Origin: Sphagnum magellanicum
Taxonomy: Eukaryota; Streptophyta; Sphagnopsida; Sphagnales; Sphagnaceae
DNA: 64,000 nucleotides
Assembly (NCBI GenBank): GCA_021904315.1
Contig: CM038925.1
Span: forward strand, 10,480,501 to 10,544,500
Reading direction: 5' to 3'
Under the pieces are notes generated by a model that saw nothing but the letters and a program-made list of their open reading frames with translations, had not been told where the DNA came from and did not search any database. The position numbers and the translations under genes were made by a program. Shown piece by piece: positions 1 to 11,317 of this stretch. Within the stretch, counting starts at the first letter, position 1; every line of letters begins with the position of its first letter.

Positions 1-1531
1 GTTTCTGAGAGAACTCATTTGGGAACTGGATGTTAAATTTTAAGTTATAATGTAGTAGTGCCTTGGCCACTTTAAAACATGTTTGCCCAATAATTGATTA
101 ATTTAAAAGGATTCCATTTTGACAAATGATATTAAGTTCTCTAATATTTTTATCAGATTCCTTATATTTTCCTTCAGAAATTAAAAAAAAGATTCTGAAA
201 AATTAAAACTTTGGGGTGAAAATTTCAACATTTCTGAAAATAATAGAATTAGTGTCAAAACTGGGCGAGGTTCTAACTATGTATGGTATTGATGGAACCC
301 AAGTCTGCAAAACTCTCAGTTCCTCAGACAATTCATTAGGAACAGGATGTTGGGGTTGTGCAGAAGATGGCGGTGCTGGTGGAGGTGGCAGCTGCTGAAA
401 AATAACATCCATCAAACTGGAATGGAGCATGGTGTTTTTTGGTTGTCCTAGGGAGCATATTGCAGATTGTTTGTGCACAGAGAAATGATTTTGTTTTGTA
501 GCCAGTTGTTTGTTCCATTCAAAACCTTTTCGATCGAGACAAAGAGAGAGAGAGAGAGAGAAACCCAAAAGGTTCACAATATCAATTACATTAGATCCTA
601 AATAAATGCTAATTGACGGGACTGGATTCAATCCTAAAATGAATACTACTTGAATTGACTGGATGGATACTGGATGGATATATATGCAGTAAGCTTGTTT
701 TCAGGTGGCGTCTGGAACAGATGGGATGCGCTCCTCCCTGGTACTTGAAAAAGTCCATAACAAGCTGATAGTAATGCACTGGTTATGCAGGACTGTTTCA
801 AGAGATAATGAAACACTCAATTCAAAATCACAAATGGAAAACACTATATAATTCTAGTACTTTTTCAAGTCTAACAAGTCATTACAACTAAGTGGAGGCA
901 ACCATTGAACAAATGGATCAATCAACTATAAGCAATGATAATAATAATAATAATTCTAGGGTCATTTCCAAATCTTCTAGTTACAATTAAGTGGAAGACA
1001 ACCATTGAAAAAATTCATGAAAAAAAAGCTTTTATATATAATGATTTTATGGGTTTTTCATATCTTCCAATTACAACTAGGTTGGAGAGTCAATGACTGA
1101 ACAAAGTTGATGGAAAACACTAAATACAAATAATTCAAAGGCTTTTTCACTTCTTAGGATTTATGCATAAATAGTGGTGGGAGCCAATTACAACCCATTG
1201 ATAAGATTGATGGAAAACACTAAATCCAAATCTAAAAAAAATTCTCGGACTTGAAGAAAGAGGTAGATGAAATACCATAGAGTACCATAGAGCCAGTTCA
1301 ACACCGATCACATTATTTTCAAAAAATAATGTTCAAATCTTAGGCCAAAAAAAAAAAAAAAAATCTTCTGAAGGAAGATAAAGAATCTGATGGAATATTG
1401 GAGAATAATATCATTTTGTCAGAATGGAATCCTCAAAAATTAATGAATTATTCTACAAACATGTGTCAAAGTGGCCAAGGTACTTACTGACTATGGTATT
1501 TTATTGTTTCCCTTGAAAATTTCAAAAGAAG

Positions 1532-1562
<31 letters not shown>

Positions 1563-1800
1563 ACTAGACTGTTTGTTGTTGGACTTCAACAGAGTAGGTT
1601 GTTTGATCTTCACAACAATGTGTAGAGAAAATGGGTAGGTACTACTAAGTAGTAAGTAACAAAACAGCTTTGGGACTTGTGGGACTTGGGGGGTGGAGGA
1701 TGGAGGATAGGACAAGAGGGGGGGAAGTTGAAGAAGAAGAAGAAGATGAAGAGAAAGGAAAAATTATATTATTTTTGCAGTGTTAACACACTTACTTAGT
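1..1800. other. Intergenic, upstream of the BZR-type gene
   Basis: No convincing gene is seen. The stretch holds a (GA)n run at about 543-562, a decayed tandem array at about 830-1255 and several A/T homopolymers. The GA/CT-rich sequence from about 1700 onward probably belongs to the promoter and leader of the gene starting at 2443. Short open frames here have no recognisable protein motif and differ in composition from the genes. Confidence 0.6.
830..1255. repeat. Degenerate ~95-bp tandem array (about 4 units)
   Basis: Related blocks recur at roughly 90-100-bp spacing. The phrase ATTACAACTA and variants lies near 881, 980, 1069 and 1184, and GGAAAACACTA lies near 836, 1109 and 1208. Copies are well diverged, so the array is old. 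No function is evident. Confidence 0.55.
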
Positions 1801-1842
1801 ATGGCAGCTGCAGTAGCAGCTGCAAGCCCAGGAGGAGCAGCA

Positions 1843-1846
<4 letters not shown>

Positions 1847-1882
<36 letters not shown>
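1847..1882 (+). repeat. (AG)18 microsatellite in the probable 5' leader
   Basis: An uninterrupted AG dinucleotide run lies about 560 bp upstream of the start codon of the BZR-type gene, followed by a C/T-rich stretch. GA/CT tracts are common in plant promoters and leaders. The run is expected to be length-polymorphic. Confidence 0.9.
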
Positions 1883-1884
<2 letters not shown>

Positions 1885-2442
1885 GGCCATGAGTGCCTGA
1901 CACAAAACAGATCTGTGATTTTATGACCCTCATCTTTGCACAATCTCTCTTCTTCCTCTCTTCTGCTGTACCTTTTGTCTGCTGCTTGTTGCTCTGTTTT
2001 TTCTCCCTTGTTGGTTGCTGGGTGCTGTTGTATTCCCATCCCCCCTCCCCCTTCCCCAAACCCACCCACCTACCCACAAGAAGCTGTACCATTTTCACCT
2101 TCAAAGTTCATTTCACTGTACTTGTTATTTGCTGCACTCCATTTCTCAGACTCCTTGTGTGCTTGCTGGTGGTGCTTGGTATTTTTTTGCTGCAGTGCAT
2201 TTCTGTTCTTGTGGTGGTGGAGCTGCTTTTTTTTCCCCCTTTTGTTTGTTTGTTTGTTGCTGCAGTGCAAATTTTCTCTTACTTTTGGTGGTGGGTTTTA
2301 TCTCAGTTTCAGCTCTGAGGTTGTCTTAGAGTCTAGATCACCAGCTGAGTTTTGAGCTGAGGGCTTGGGATGTGTGGAAGAGGTGGTCCCTGGAAGAGCT
2401 GCTTAGGCTTTCTGCTTTAGGAAGAGGATCCGAGGGTTTCTG

Positions 2443-3918
2443 ATGCAGGAAGAGGTCAATCAGGCTGGTGAAGAAGAAGAAGTAGAAGAAGCAGAACAAG
2501 AAGAGGCAGAAGACACAAGCAGCAGCATGGCGAAGCTCAGCGCTAGTGAGAAGGAGAAGACGAAACTCCGAGAACGACAGCGGCGAGCAATCACTACCAA
2601 AATCTTTGCGGGCTTGCGCAAATACGGAGGCTACAATTTGCCTCCCCGAGCTGACATCAATGATGTCCTCAAGGCCTTAGCGGCTGAAGCCGGCTGGACT
2701 GTTGAAGCTGATGGCAATACCTTCCGCACCACCACGCAGGTACAGAGACAAAAAACAAAAACAAAATCTTCTTGCACAGGCATTGTCCATTTCCATGGCA
2801 TGTTGTTTGGTTTCTATAACCCTAGCTATAGATCTATCTATGGAGCCTAAGTTTGTCTCTGGACTCTCTGGACTCTGTCTTGGGAACCCTTGGCATTTGT
2901 TTGAGGGTTTTGTGTTTTTGTATGGCTCGTTCAAGAGATTGATTTGTGTGATGATGATGTATGTCCCACCATGCTGATGCTCTGATTTAGTGGACATCAT
3001 TCCCAGAGCACAACCACCACTGGCAACAACAGAAGAACTGAACCAACACAGACTCGGGGTGAGATGTGGCAGGGTATTATTCTACAGCCATCATCAAGCA
3101 GCCAGCAGCAGCTCTCTCTACGACAACAAGGACCACCCTCAAGTAGCAGGCTCACTTTACCTCCGCAGACTGGAGGTGGAGGAGGAGGGAGCCTCAACAA
3201 CAATAACAACACTTTCAACTGCACCTTGGCAGGATTGGTAACAGATGGAAGTGATCTTGGTGAAGGGAATTGCTCCACCACTGCATCACCCCGCCATCAT
3301 CATCATCATCATACTCCTCATGCCACATTGAGCTCATCCATGTCCCTTCACCCGTCATCATCTGCTTGCATTTCAAATTCCCCCTTCAGTGTGTCTCCTG
3401 CTGCATCTAGTGAGGGAGGAGGAGGAGGAGCTCCAAGTGTTCGACTAACTGGAAATCCGTATCTCGGGGTTGGTGGTGGTGGTTTTCCTAGTGGGTTCTT
3501 GCCATGTGCTCAGGCACCTTTGTCTGATGGAAGAGATAGAGATTCATCAGGCATCAAAGAAGAGTATAATGCAGCAACTGGTGCATATTTCAGTGCTGAT
3601 ACGCTTGATGTACGAGAATTTGCCCAAGATTTTCATGCTGCAAGATCAGGTCTGGATACCTTGGATTTTGGACGAGCATCTGCTCCTCAAATTGACACCC
3701 CAGATTTCTCAGTGCATGGGGCAAGTTTGAACCCGATGAATTCACTCTTCTTCAATGCTTCTTCACAACAGATTCCAAATAACAATCAGTTTGGACAGCA
3801 AGTGCCACTTCCTTCTCTCATGATGATTTCACCAGGCCATCCTTTTCTGCAGGAGCAGCGTGCATCAAATGAGAACACACCACTTGGATCACCCCGTATA
3901 CATGATGGCCCTGGTTGA
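2443..3918 (+). CDS. BES1/BZR1-type transcription factor, BAM7/8-like DNA-binding domain, no amylase domain
   Basis: A two-exon gene: exon 1 is 2443-2739 and exon 2 is 3007-3918 (donor GTACAG at 2740, acceptor TCCCAG ending 3006, phase 0). It encodes 402 aa, or 374 aa if the ATG at 2527 is used. Residues 1-28 are acidic. Residues about 29-98 form a BES1_N DNA-binding domain with the basic segment [11 protein letters not shown] followed by [10 protein letters not shown] and [10 protein letters not shown]. In the BZR1/BES1 family this domain binds E-box/BRRE sites in brassinosteroid-type signalling. The RERxRRAIT and PxRADxNDV signatures are, from memory, those of the BZR domain of beta-amylases BAM7/8 rather than BZR1 itself. 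The usual KGCKP motif after the domain is missing. The rest is low-complexity (Ser, Gly, Asn, a His run) with SP/TP sites near the C terminus (NTPLGSPR) that could be kinase targets. No GH14 amylase domain precedes the stop. The role is inferred from the domain only. Confidence 0.85.
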
Positions 3919-4440
3919 AAAAAAGAAAAAGCGCACACATTGATGGGTATAGTTTTTTCTTGATTCTCTTGCACACATTGATGGGTAAAGTTTTTTCTTG
4001 ATTCTCTTGTAGTAGTAGTTGGACCCTATCTATGCCATTGATGGGTATGATTTTTTCTTGATGCTCTTGTTGTAGTAGTTGAACCCTATCTTACACTCCT
4101 CATAACAAAATCATCCAGGGGTTTTTCATTATGTCATCTTGTATTCAACCCTAAGTGAAGAAGGCTACAGAACTAAGAGGATGAGTTTGTGGGGGAGGCT
4201 GCAACAATTTGTGTTTGTGTACATTTGATGATGATTTCATTTTGGAATAGAACTTGTAAATTGAGTTTTGGCACCTTGTGCTCTATGCATATAATACCAA
4301 AAAGAACTGTTTCAAACCTCTGTAGAAGTAAAAGGTCAACCAAGTTTAACTTACCCAGTTAATGTTTTGAGGATGAGAGGCTAATAAACACTCATGCTGC
4401 TGTGCTTGCTGTTTCTATTCTCCTTTGTTGATTGATGGTT
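3919..4440 (+). other. Probable 3' UTR of the BZR-type gene
   Basis: Non-coding sequence after the TGA at 3916-3918 begins with a tandem repeat and continues with T-rich sequence. The poly(A) site cannot be fixed. Confidence 0.5.
3933..4092 (+). repeat. 38-bp / 60-bp nested tandem repeat in the 3' UTR
   Basis: The core CATTGATGGGTA then TTTTTTCTTGAT occurs three times, at about 3938, 3976 and 4036. The first two copies are 38 bp apart. The second and third are 60 bp apart and share an extra GTAGTAGTTG...CCCTATCT tail. The array lies just after the stop codon, so it is probably transcribed. Confidence 0.85.
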
Positions 4441-7400
4441 TTTTGCTTCAAGCAAGGAAAAGGACCTAACTAGCAGTTTGAATGACAGGTCTGTTTAAAA
4501 TGCGACTTTCAGCCAAGATTTTGCTGGCACATCTGCCACATTTTTGCTGTTCGGGGAAATTCTGGAGAGGCGCATGCCACTCAACACAAGCTTGCGCTCT
4601 TTTTCTCTGTGCCAATATATGCCATTTCATTTTTTACGTTTCTAGGCAAAGGGTGCAAGGTAGTGGCATTAGTTGAAGAGCATATTAACCTGGGATTATG
4701 AGAAAAGAAGCAAACCCAAGTCTTCATCTCCAGCTTCGCCATTCAAGTTCTCTTGAAATCTCTGCACCATCTCTTGCTGCTGCTCAAAAATTCATTGTGA
4801 CGGTTTTCCCCCATCTGAAGCTAATTCTGGGTGGGATTCAGGAAGGGCAATGGAACAATGACAGTAGATGCTAATCTGGCTCAAAGCTTTTTCCATGTGC
4901 TTATGATGGAATTTCTGTTTCTACAAGTGAAAGACAAAAAACCCATTGTCATTTCAAATCTTCAACATGTAAGTGAAGCAGTCAGTAGGAATGAGTAGCA
5001 GATTACTACTCATTCCTTGCGAACTGGACTGTTTCAAAAGGCATACATAGTCTGTGAAATGCCTTGCCAAGCAGAATGTGCACACGGATATGAAGTAAAG
5101 CTTCTGATCGTGCCTGGAAACCTCAGGCACTTTGATAGACTTTTGAAGAGCGATGAATATTTGAATGAATTGCTTTATTTGGAAGCTTTAAATTTTTAAT
5201 GAGGAATTTGAGACCCATAGAAAATACATGCATCATCTGATTTAGGATTATTGGGCGATTGATTAGGATGCAATAAAGATGGCACAAATGTAGTTTGTTG
5301 AGACCGGTGTTGGTATGTTATATAGGCCTATGCTGGGTATCAAGATTCAACCCTGGTAGGGAGGACCACACCAGTTTGGTATGAGCTGAGGCAATATCAG
5401 CCTACTAAGGACTTGAGATAATACCTGACTGCAAGGTTCACAGGTTCTTGATAGATTGGCACCTGATGATGCCTTTATAGTCTTTTAGAGACCTCTATTA
5501 GGGTTAGGGTTTGAAATGAGCAAGATAAAAATCTCCCAAAGTAACAGGGTTGAAAAAAAGTTGAACCTCATGTGTTGAGAAAAAATCAACCTCTTGTGAA
5601 CACATATGCTTCTATGTGCAACTGAAATACAACTTATAACTAGACATGTCAAACTTCATACACAAATGATTTCTCTATTTGATGTGAAATTTATTCCAAA
5701 CAAATCCACTTTTTTTTTTTTTTTTTTTTGTAATTTTGACCTTTCAAAAGATTTTAGTTTTTGACAAACCTGACTTATGGCCAAAGAGATGGTGAAAATG
5801 TTCAATAGTTAATATTTGTTTATTGTGAAGAGTGATTACCCATTACCAACCTAAAAAAACAATAACTCTGAATGAAAGATTAAAAAAAAACCATACATGT
5901 GGAGCGACATGAGGTTCCTTCAGTTTGAACATGGTTTGAATTCTCTTCTCCCTTAGGGGCTCAATATCTTGTTCATGATGTTCCTTTTGATGCATAATTG
6001 ATGCATAAAGATACTAATAGTATCATGACTCGATTGTAACTTGCCTCTTCCTTATGCGATAGGTGTTGCCTAATATTAGAGGTGGGCTTAGGATGTTTGT
6101 AGCCTTGGGGGCTTTAGGGTTGGTCATATTTATCCTAATTGTTTATTATGCTCTAAGGTGCTAAACTTTACCAAGGACAGGTTATTTGGCTGAGGTGAGG
6201 TGGTGTTTTCAAAAAAAAAAGAGGGTATTGAGTTCAATTGGGATAAATGGAAAATGAATTTAAATATAAATTAGGTAGCAAAGTTTGTGTTGAAACTAGT
6301 CATAGTTCCAACTTAATTTTGAACTATATTCAAATTAGGTGTTATTTTGAACTTGAATAAATTCAATCATGTTAGTCATTGTAGTCACAATGCTAAGAGT
6401 GTAAAATACATGATTTTATAATACTTTTACCCACTAAAATGAGTGTGCCTACTTGACACCACTTCACCAACTTGTTTGCTCATCACTCCAACCATGTTTG
6501 AAACAAACCTTGAATGTGGCTATTGCTAGTTACCCATGCTAGGGTGAGGGGAAACTAGGCCAGTTTAGGGGCCGAATTGTGGTTCATCCACAATTGAGTT
6601 GAGGTTTCCAATAGATGGTGCATTGGTGAGTGCTGGGTCAAATAATCCCATTCAAAATCATGTACTTAGCAAAAACAAGTGCAGTCATGAAGTTTGAGAA
6701 TCATGACCTCAGTAAACTCTTCACAAAGGTGTGGATATAATTTAATGGTTCCATTTCAGTTTTCTATACAAATTGTAGATTCATCCAATTTTGTATCCTT
6801 ACTTTACATGATCTTTTCCTCAAAGATTTAATGGATATGACATTAGGGTAGGAATCAAAACTTGTGATATCCAATTGATGATGTACTTAATAATTGGAAA
6901 AGAACTAACTACATTATTAACCATAATCAAAGTCCTTAAAAAATATAGTATAGTCTTTTTCACTTCACATAATATATTAGAGATTAACATTAGACATGTA
7001 TGAATTGATTTGCACATTGTTCCCCATTTAGCAATTTACAGAAGCAATACAAATATTCATTTTTTCAGGAATACAATATAATCTTCCTTTTTCACATATC
7101 TATATTTTATAATGTTGATTTCATCCTTATGTTTGAAAAATACCCCAAAAATTCTAAAATGAAAAAAAAATGAACAATACAACCTATTGTTTCAAACTAT
7201 GGTTGTGGGTTAGGTTCCCAAATTGCATGGGGAGTCATGTCTTGGTTCAAAGACGACCAAGTCCATTCCCTCCCAATTCATCTCTATGAAACTTTGGAGA
7301 CTCCCCCAAAATATAAGTTTCTATTTGAAGATGTAGTGCCTCCCCTTTGGCTCACCTACTTAGGTGAAAACAAGACAACTTTAGGCAAAGCATATCAGAT

Positions 7401-8780
7401 AAAAGTGTGGTACTATTGGGAACATCTTGGGGAACACATTGCAAATTTGAGGAACCCTTTGAAAATTTGATGGGAACACATTGGAAACATGAAAAACAAG
7501 CACAAAAGCCACCCTCCCCAAAACAAAAAACCCTGAGCCTCTTGAATGCATGCATGTTGCATCACCTCATTGGCTGAGTATAATTTCTATTCCTACATTT
7601 GTTTGTCATGATTTTTGACATACGCTAATGGTAGGGACATACAATTGGTGGGCTCATTTATTATAAATAATACCACACTTGACAAGAACACCCATGATGG
7701 GTTCACAATTATGCAAAAGGCAAGTGTAACTTTCCTGCAAACTTTGATGCTTATGTAGGGTAGGACCCGGAGTCAAGGGCATTCTCAAAATGAGAGGGGC
7801 CCAAGATGAGATAGTTTCAAGACATCATTGGCCTTACTCAGCCCTTAGTAAGGACCCGGCCAAACTTTGTTTTAACAGAAAGAACCGTTAGAATTTTTCT
7901 AAAGGAACCTTCCACATAAGGTTTCTCCTTTCCTTTCTCAAACAAAAATCATAGCCCTTAAAATTCTACCAGAGCTTTACACTGGATAAGGACCTCGAAG
8001 GGGGGCGATTCCAGGAATTCAGGTCCCATGTTGCACTGCGCCCCCCCCTCATGCCAGGCTCGCATTTGCAGAACAGCCCTATTCTTGGTCCTTATCCTAC
8101 AGACAAAACAAAAAAAGGCTGGGAAATGAAAGGAGGCAAGCACCTAACAAACTATAAGGTAATAATCTTTGAGATGTGAATCCCTATATGAAAGAGGGCA
8201 CTTTTTCCATTCCCTTGTGGGGTAGGTTGCAGTTGGACCTTGTTTTGACTACCTATACAACTCAAAACCTTTCCAATTGCTAGGCAGCATGAACAGGTGC
8301 TTTCCAATTGCAAGTTCCAAAAAGTCTAGTTAAACAATGTTGGATACGTTTGTGAATCTTTGCATGGCATCATAAGCTCCTTCGTCGCCTCATTGTTAAG
8401 AACTTAGAAATGCCTACCTATGTAGCCTCGTTGTAGAGAACTTCATCACACCTATATACTAGAGAACAGAACGTGGCCCATTTATGGCCCATCCTACCAG
8501 GTGAGTCATCGTCCCTGGGTAGGCCCAGGAGGGCAAATGCAATGACATGGATGAATTAATTCGGCTGAATGTGTCACAAATGGCCCATCCCCTGGTGTAA
8601 CGGGCCCCTCAGGGTTGTGATGGGAAGTGTTAATGGTCGAATTGGCAGCTGGGCCTGCCTTCACTATCAAGGGAGATGGAAAATGGGCCAAATCCCACAT
8701 TTAGGTCCCTTAAGGTCCCATAGGGTATCACAAAAGATATATTTGTCTTCCTTTGGTGACTTTACCAGGTGACACACCGT
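4441..8780. other. Intergenic
   Basis: AT-rich sequence with a long poly-T run near 5711-5729 and short unrelated open frames (for example 5017-5199 and 7237-7470) that match no family I know. A short hairpin element lies at 7984-8098. Two direct features of decayed insertions (CCTTAGTAAGGACC, GGATAAGGACC) are present between 7.7 and 8.1 kb. Confidence 0.5.
7984..8098. mobile_element. Short hairpin element (possible MITE)
   Basis: Both ends, read inward, begin GGATAAGGACC and continue with related GGG-rich sequence, giving an inverted repeat around a loop of roughly 70 bp. No target duplication was established. Confidence 0.4.
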
Positions 8781-8792
8781 CCACCATTCTAA

Positions 8793-9140
8793 GAGTATCT
8801 CCAACGGTGCTCAGTATGCAGAGTCAAATTGGATGAAGAAAAGTCCCAAAATGCCGGTTTGTCTCAGGAAAATGGTTTTGGCGCAGCATAATTGCCTGGC
8901 TAGTAAAAGGCACAGCAAGGATGTGCACATGCAGAAAAGAGTGTAATAAATATGATCTAACTGCTGCTCTGAGTGTTTCTGATTGGCCCATCATAATGAT
9001 TGGTCCAGGTGGTTTGTTATCTGCCTATTTGCTGTCCCAGTTTCAGTTGAATGGGTGGGGTTGCAAAAAAGTAAATAACTAAACTTGGATGTGAATAGTA
9101 TTTTTGCAGGGCAACAATCTGATCACCGCTGGAGAGGCTC
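8793..9140. mobile_element. Tourist-like MITE (PIF/Harbinger type), 348 bp
   Basis: The left end reads GAGTATCTCCAACGGTG and the right end, reverse-complemented, reads GAGCCTCTCCAGCGGTG. Both continue with a TCAG block, giving inverted repeats of about 22 bp. Both ends are flanked by TAA (8790-8792 and 9141-9143), the expected 3-bp TWA target duplication of PIF/Harbinger elements. There is no coding capacity. Confidence 0.8.
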
Positions 9141-9143
9141 TAA

Positions 9144-10592
9144 GCCTCAAAAGGCATGAGGTGGCTGTAGGTACAGCCAGGGAAAAACATGTAATGGAAA
9201 GCTAATGGTTAGAGCCAATTCTGAAGTTGCAAGTCACAACAGGCCAATAGGCTAAAGTGGTGCCATCCCCATAATAGGTCACTTTTATCATGTAACTGGG
9301 TTTTGTGTCTCATTTAGGTCATTTTCTTGGGTTTTTCCTAGGTGAAACAGGTGTTTGGCTGACTCCACTTTTGGTTCTCTAGTTCCACCTTGTGATGTGA
9401 ATCAAGGGTGCATCCCTAAATTGAATTGAATCAATGGTGGTGAACAAGGGTTCAAACTTTAGAATAGGCCCCCCAATTGAACAATATTATGTGTGTATGA
9501 TTTTTAATACACTATTTGGGTAAGTTTATTTTAAGAATATATACATTTTATGTGTAAATATAAATGTATAATTTATATTTATATTTTTGTATGTGTAAGT
9601 GTAAAACTTTGAACACGTAAAATCTTATGAGACCATTTTATTCCATGTAAAATGGGTTAAGCGTAAGTGTAAAACACGAAAAAAAAACACGCACACACAC
9701 TTACATACTTTATGTAAACTTGATTCGTAGAAGCTTTATTGACTTTGCAAAAATTTAATGTTGCCATTTTCTTTTGATGATGGGCCTAGAGCATCCAGCT
9801 TTTAATACACCTTTTCCCACTTGCTATAGTCCTTCACATAAAATCAAACATGAATTTTTCCCCCCCCCCCACACCCTCATTTGTTGTTGTAAAATGCAGC
9901 ACTTGTAATTAAAAATCAAATTTTTGTACATTTTGTGAAGAGAGAACATACAAAAAGGAATAGAATATCCATATGCAAAGGATATTGTGACCATTCTTTC
10001 AAAAGAATAAATGATTATAACAAAATGGTGGTACTACGGAAAATCATAACTTGCAAAAATGAGGATATTACACTTTGCATTGACCTTGGAAATTATAGTC
10101 TTAAAAAAAATGAAGATATTGCATCTCTTGAACAATAAAACAAAACCACATTGAAAATGTGTGCAATATGACAAGAGATGGAGCTCAGTTGAAACAAGTT
10201 GTTAATGAAGCTTGCAACATTGTATAAGAATTGCAAGATGACCATGTATGTGCCTACTTTTGCAAAACATGTAGATGAAGAAGACCAACATTGGGGGGGG
10301 GGGGGGGGGGAGCTTACTTTAAATCTTAAAGTCTTAACCCGGCTATGCAAGATCACACAATGAAGAGAGTTGCATTGGGAAAGATGTTAGGGAACAACAA
10401 TAACATCTGGAAGCACATTGAGGGACATTGAAACAATTGTTTTTCTGGGGGGGGGGGTGTTGGGAAAAACACTATGGGAACATCTAATTGTATATAATTA
10501 ATCTTTGAATGCTAAAGAACAAGCAATGTGGGGCCAGTTCTGTTATGTGAAGCCTGCCAGGGTAAGCCTATAAAAAGAAGGCATGCTTATTA
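9144..10592. other. Intergenic with homopolymer G and C tracts
   Basis: AT-rich sequence with a C run near 9861, an 18-G run at 10293-10310 and an 11-G run at 10447-10457. No gene or transposon ORF was recognised. Confidence 0.5.
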
Positions 10593-10936
10593 GGGCCACT
10601 TTAGATGAGGGTCTAAGGTCCAGGGTCCAATGAAATAGAGCAATCCTATTGGCTGAGAGCCATAAATTGTACCCAGGACCTTGAGATGAGGGTCCAAGAC
10701 CAAAAAGTGGCAAATTGAGTCTAAACCTACATGGTGCGATTTTGAACAGAAAATCAATTGATTTTAGATCCCAAAAAAACAAAGAAAATCTCAAAGAGAG
10801 AGCTCACGATTTGGTGAACCAAGATGCAAGCTAGGGTCCACCAAGGGAGGGTCCAAGCAAAGGATTGGATTTGCTTCAAACGAGTCCAAATTGGTTCCTA
10901 GGAATTTGAACCTTGGACCCCCATCTAAAGTGGGCC
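10593..10936. mobile_element. Tourist-like MITE, 344 bp, TTA target duplication
   Basis: The left end GGGCCACTTTAGATG and the right end (reverse complement) GGCCCACTTTAGATG continue as GGGTC-containing inverted repeats of about 25-30 bp. TTA flanks both sides (10590-10592 and 10937-10939), as expected for PIF/Harbinger insertion. The element carries no ORF. Its TIR differs from that of the element at 8793-9140. Confidence 0.85.
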
Positions 10937-11278
10937 TTAGTAGCATGAGCCACTTCTAGGATTTTTCATGCCCTAATAAGAGGGCTAGGGTTTTTCAACT
11001 CTATAGAGGCAAGTAGTCTAGTTGGTGCCCACAAGAGGTTCTAGGAAGGCAGGATAAGACATGGAGAGTGATCTTGACACAGACAAAACTGACCAAAGTT
11101 CTTTCACTAAACCCTAGTAAGGGTTCAAGGTATCACCGTCCAAGGGCCCAAACCCAATATTAGAGTTCTTTTACTTTTTGCTTTGATTTTTCCCCATTGA
11201 TGAACCCTTTTTTGTTGTTTTCTCGTGGGGGGAAGAAAAGAAAAGAAGGGAAAGGCGGTTTGTCCTTTCAAGCCACTT

Positions 11279-11317
11279 GGTGGGGGTGGGGGGGGCGGGC
11301 GGGCGGGCGGGCGGGGT
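11279..11317 (+). other. G-quadruplex-prone (CGGG)n tract
   Basis: Runs of three to eight G separated by single C or T, including GCGGGCGGGCGGGCGGG, give many overlapping G-quadruplex registers. The tract stands out in an otherwise AT-rich intergenic region. Confidence 0.85.

Noticed and set aside
1893..2355. Overlapping hydrophobic/Cys-rich frames before the BZR start
   Set aside because: They result from the T/C-rich leader; the three frames are similarly open, which marks composition rather than coding.
5017..5199. Small 60-aa gene after the BZR factor
   Set aside because: No family match, no splice context and average length for chance frames here.
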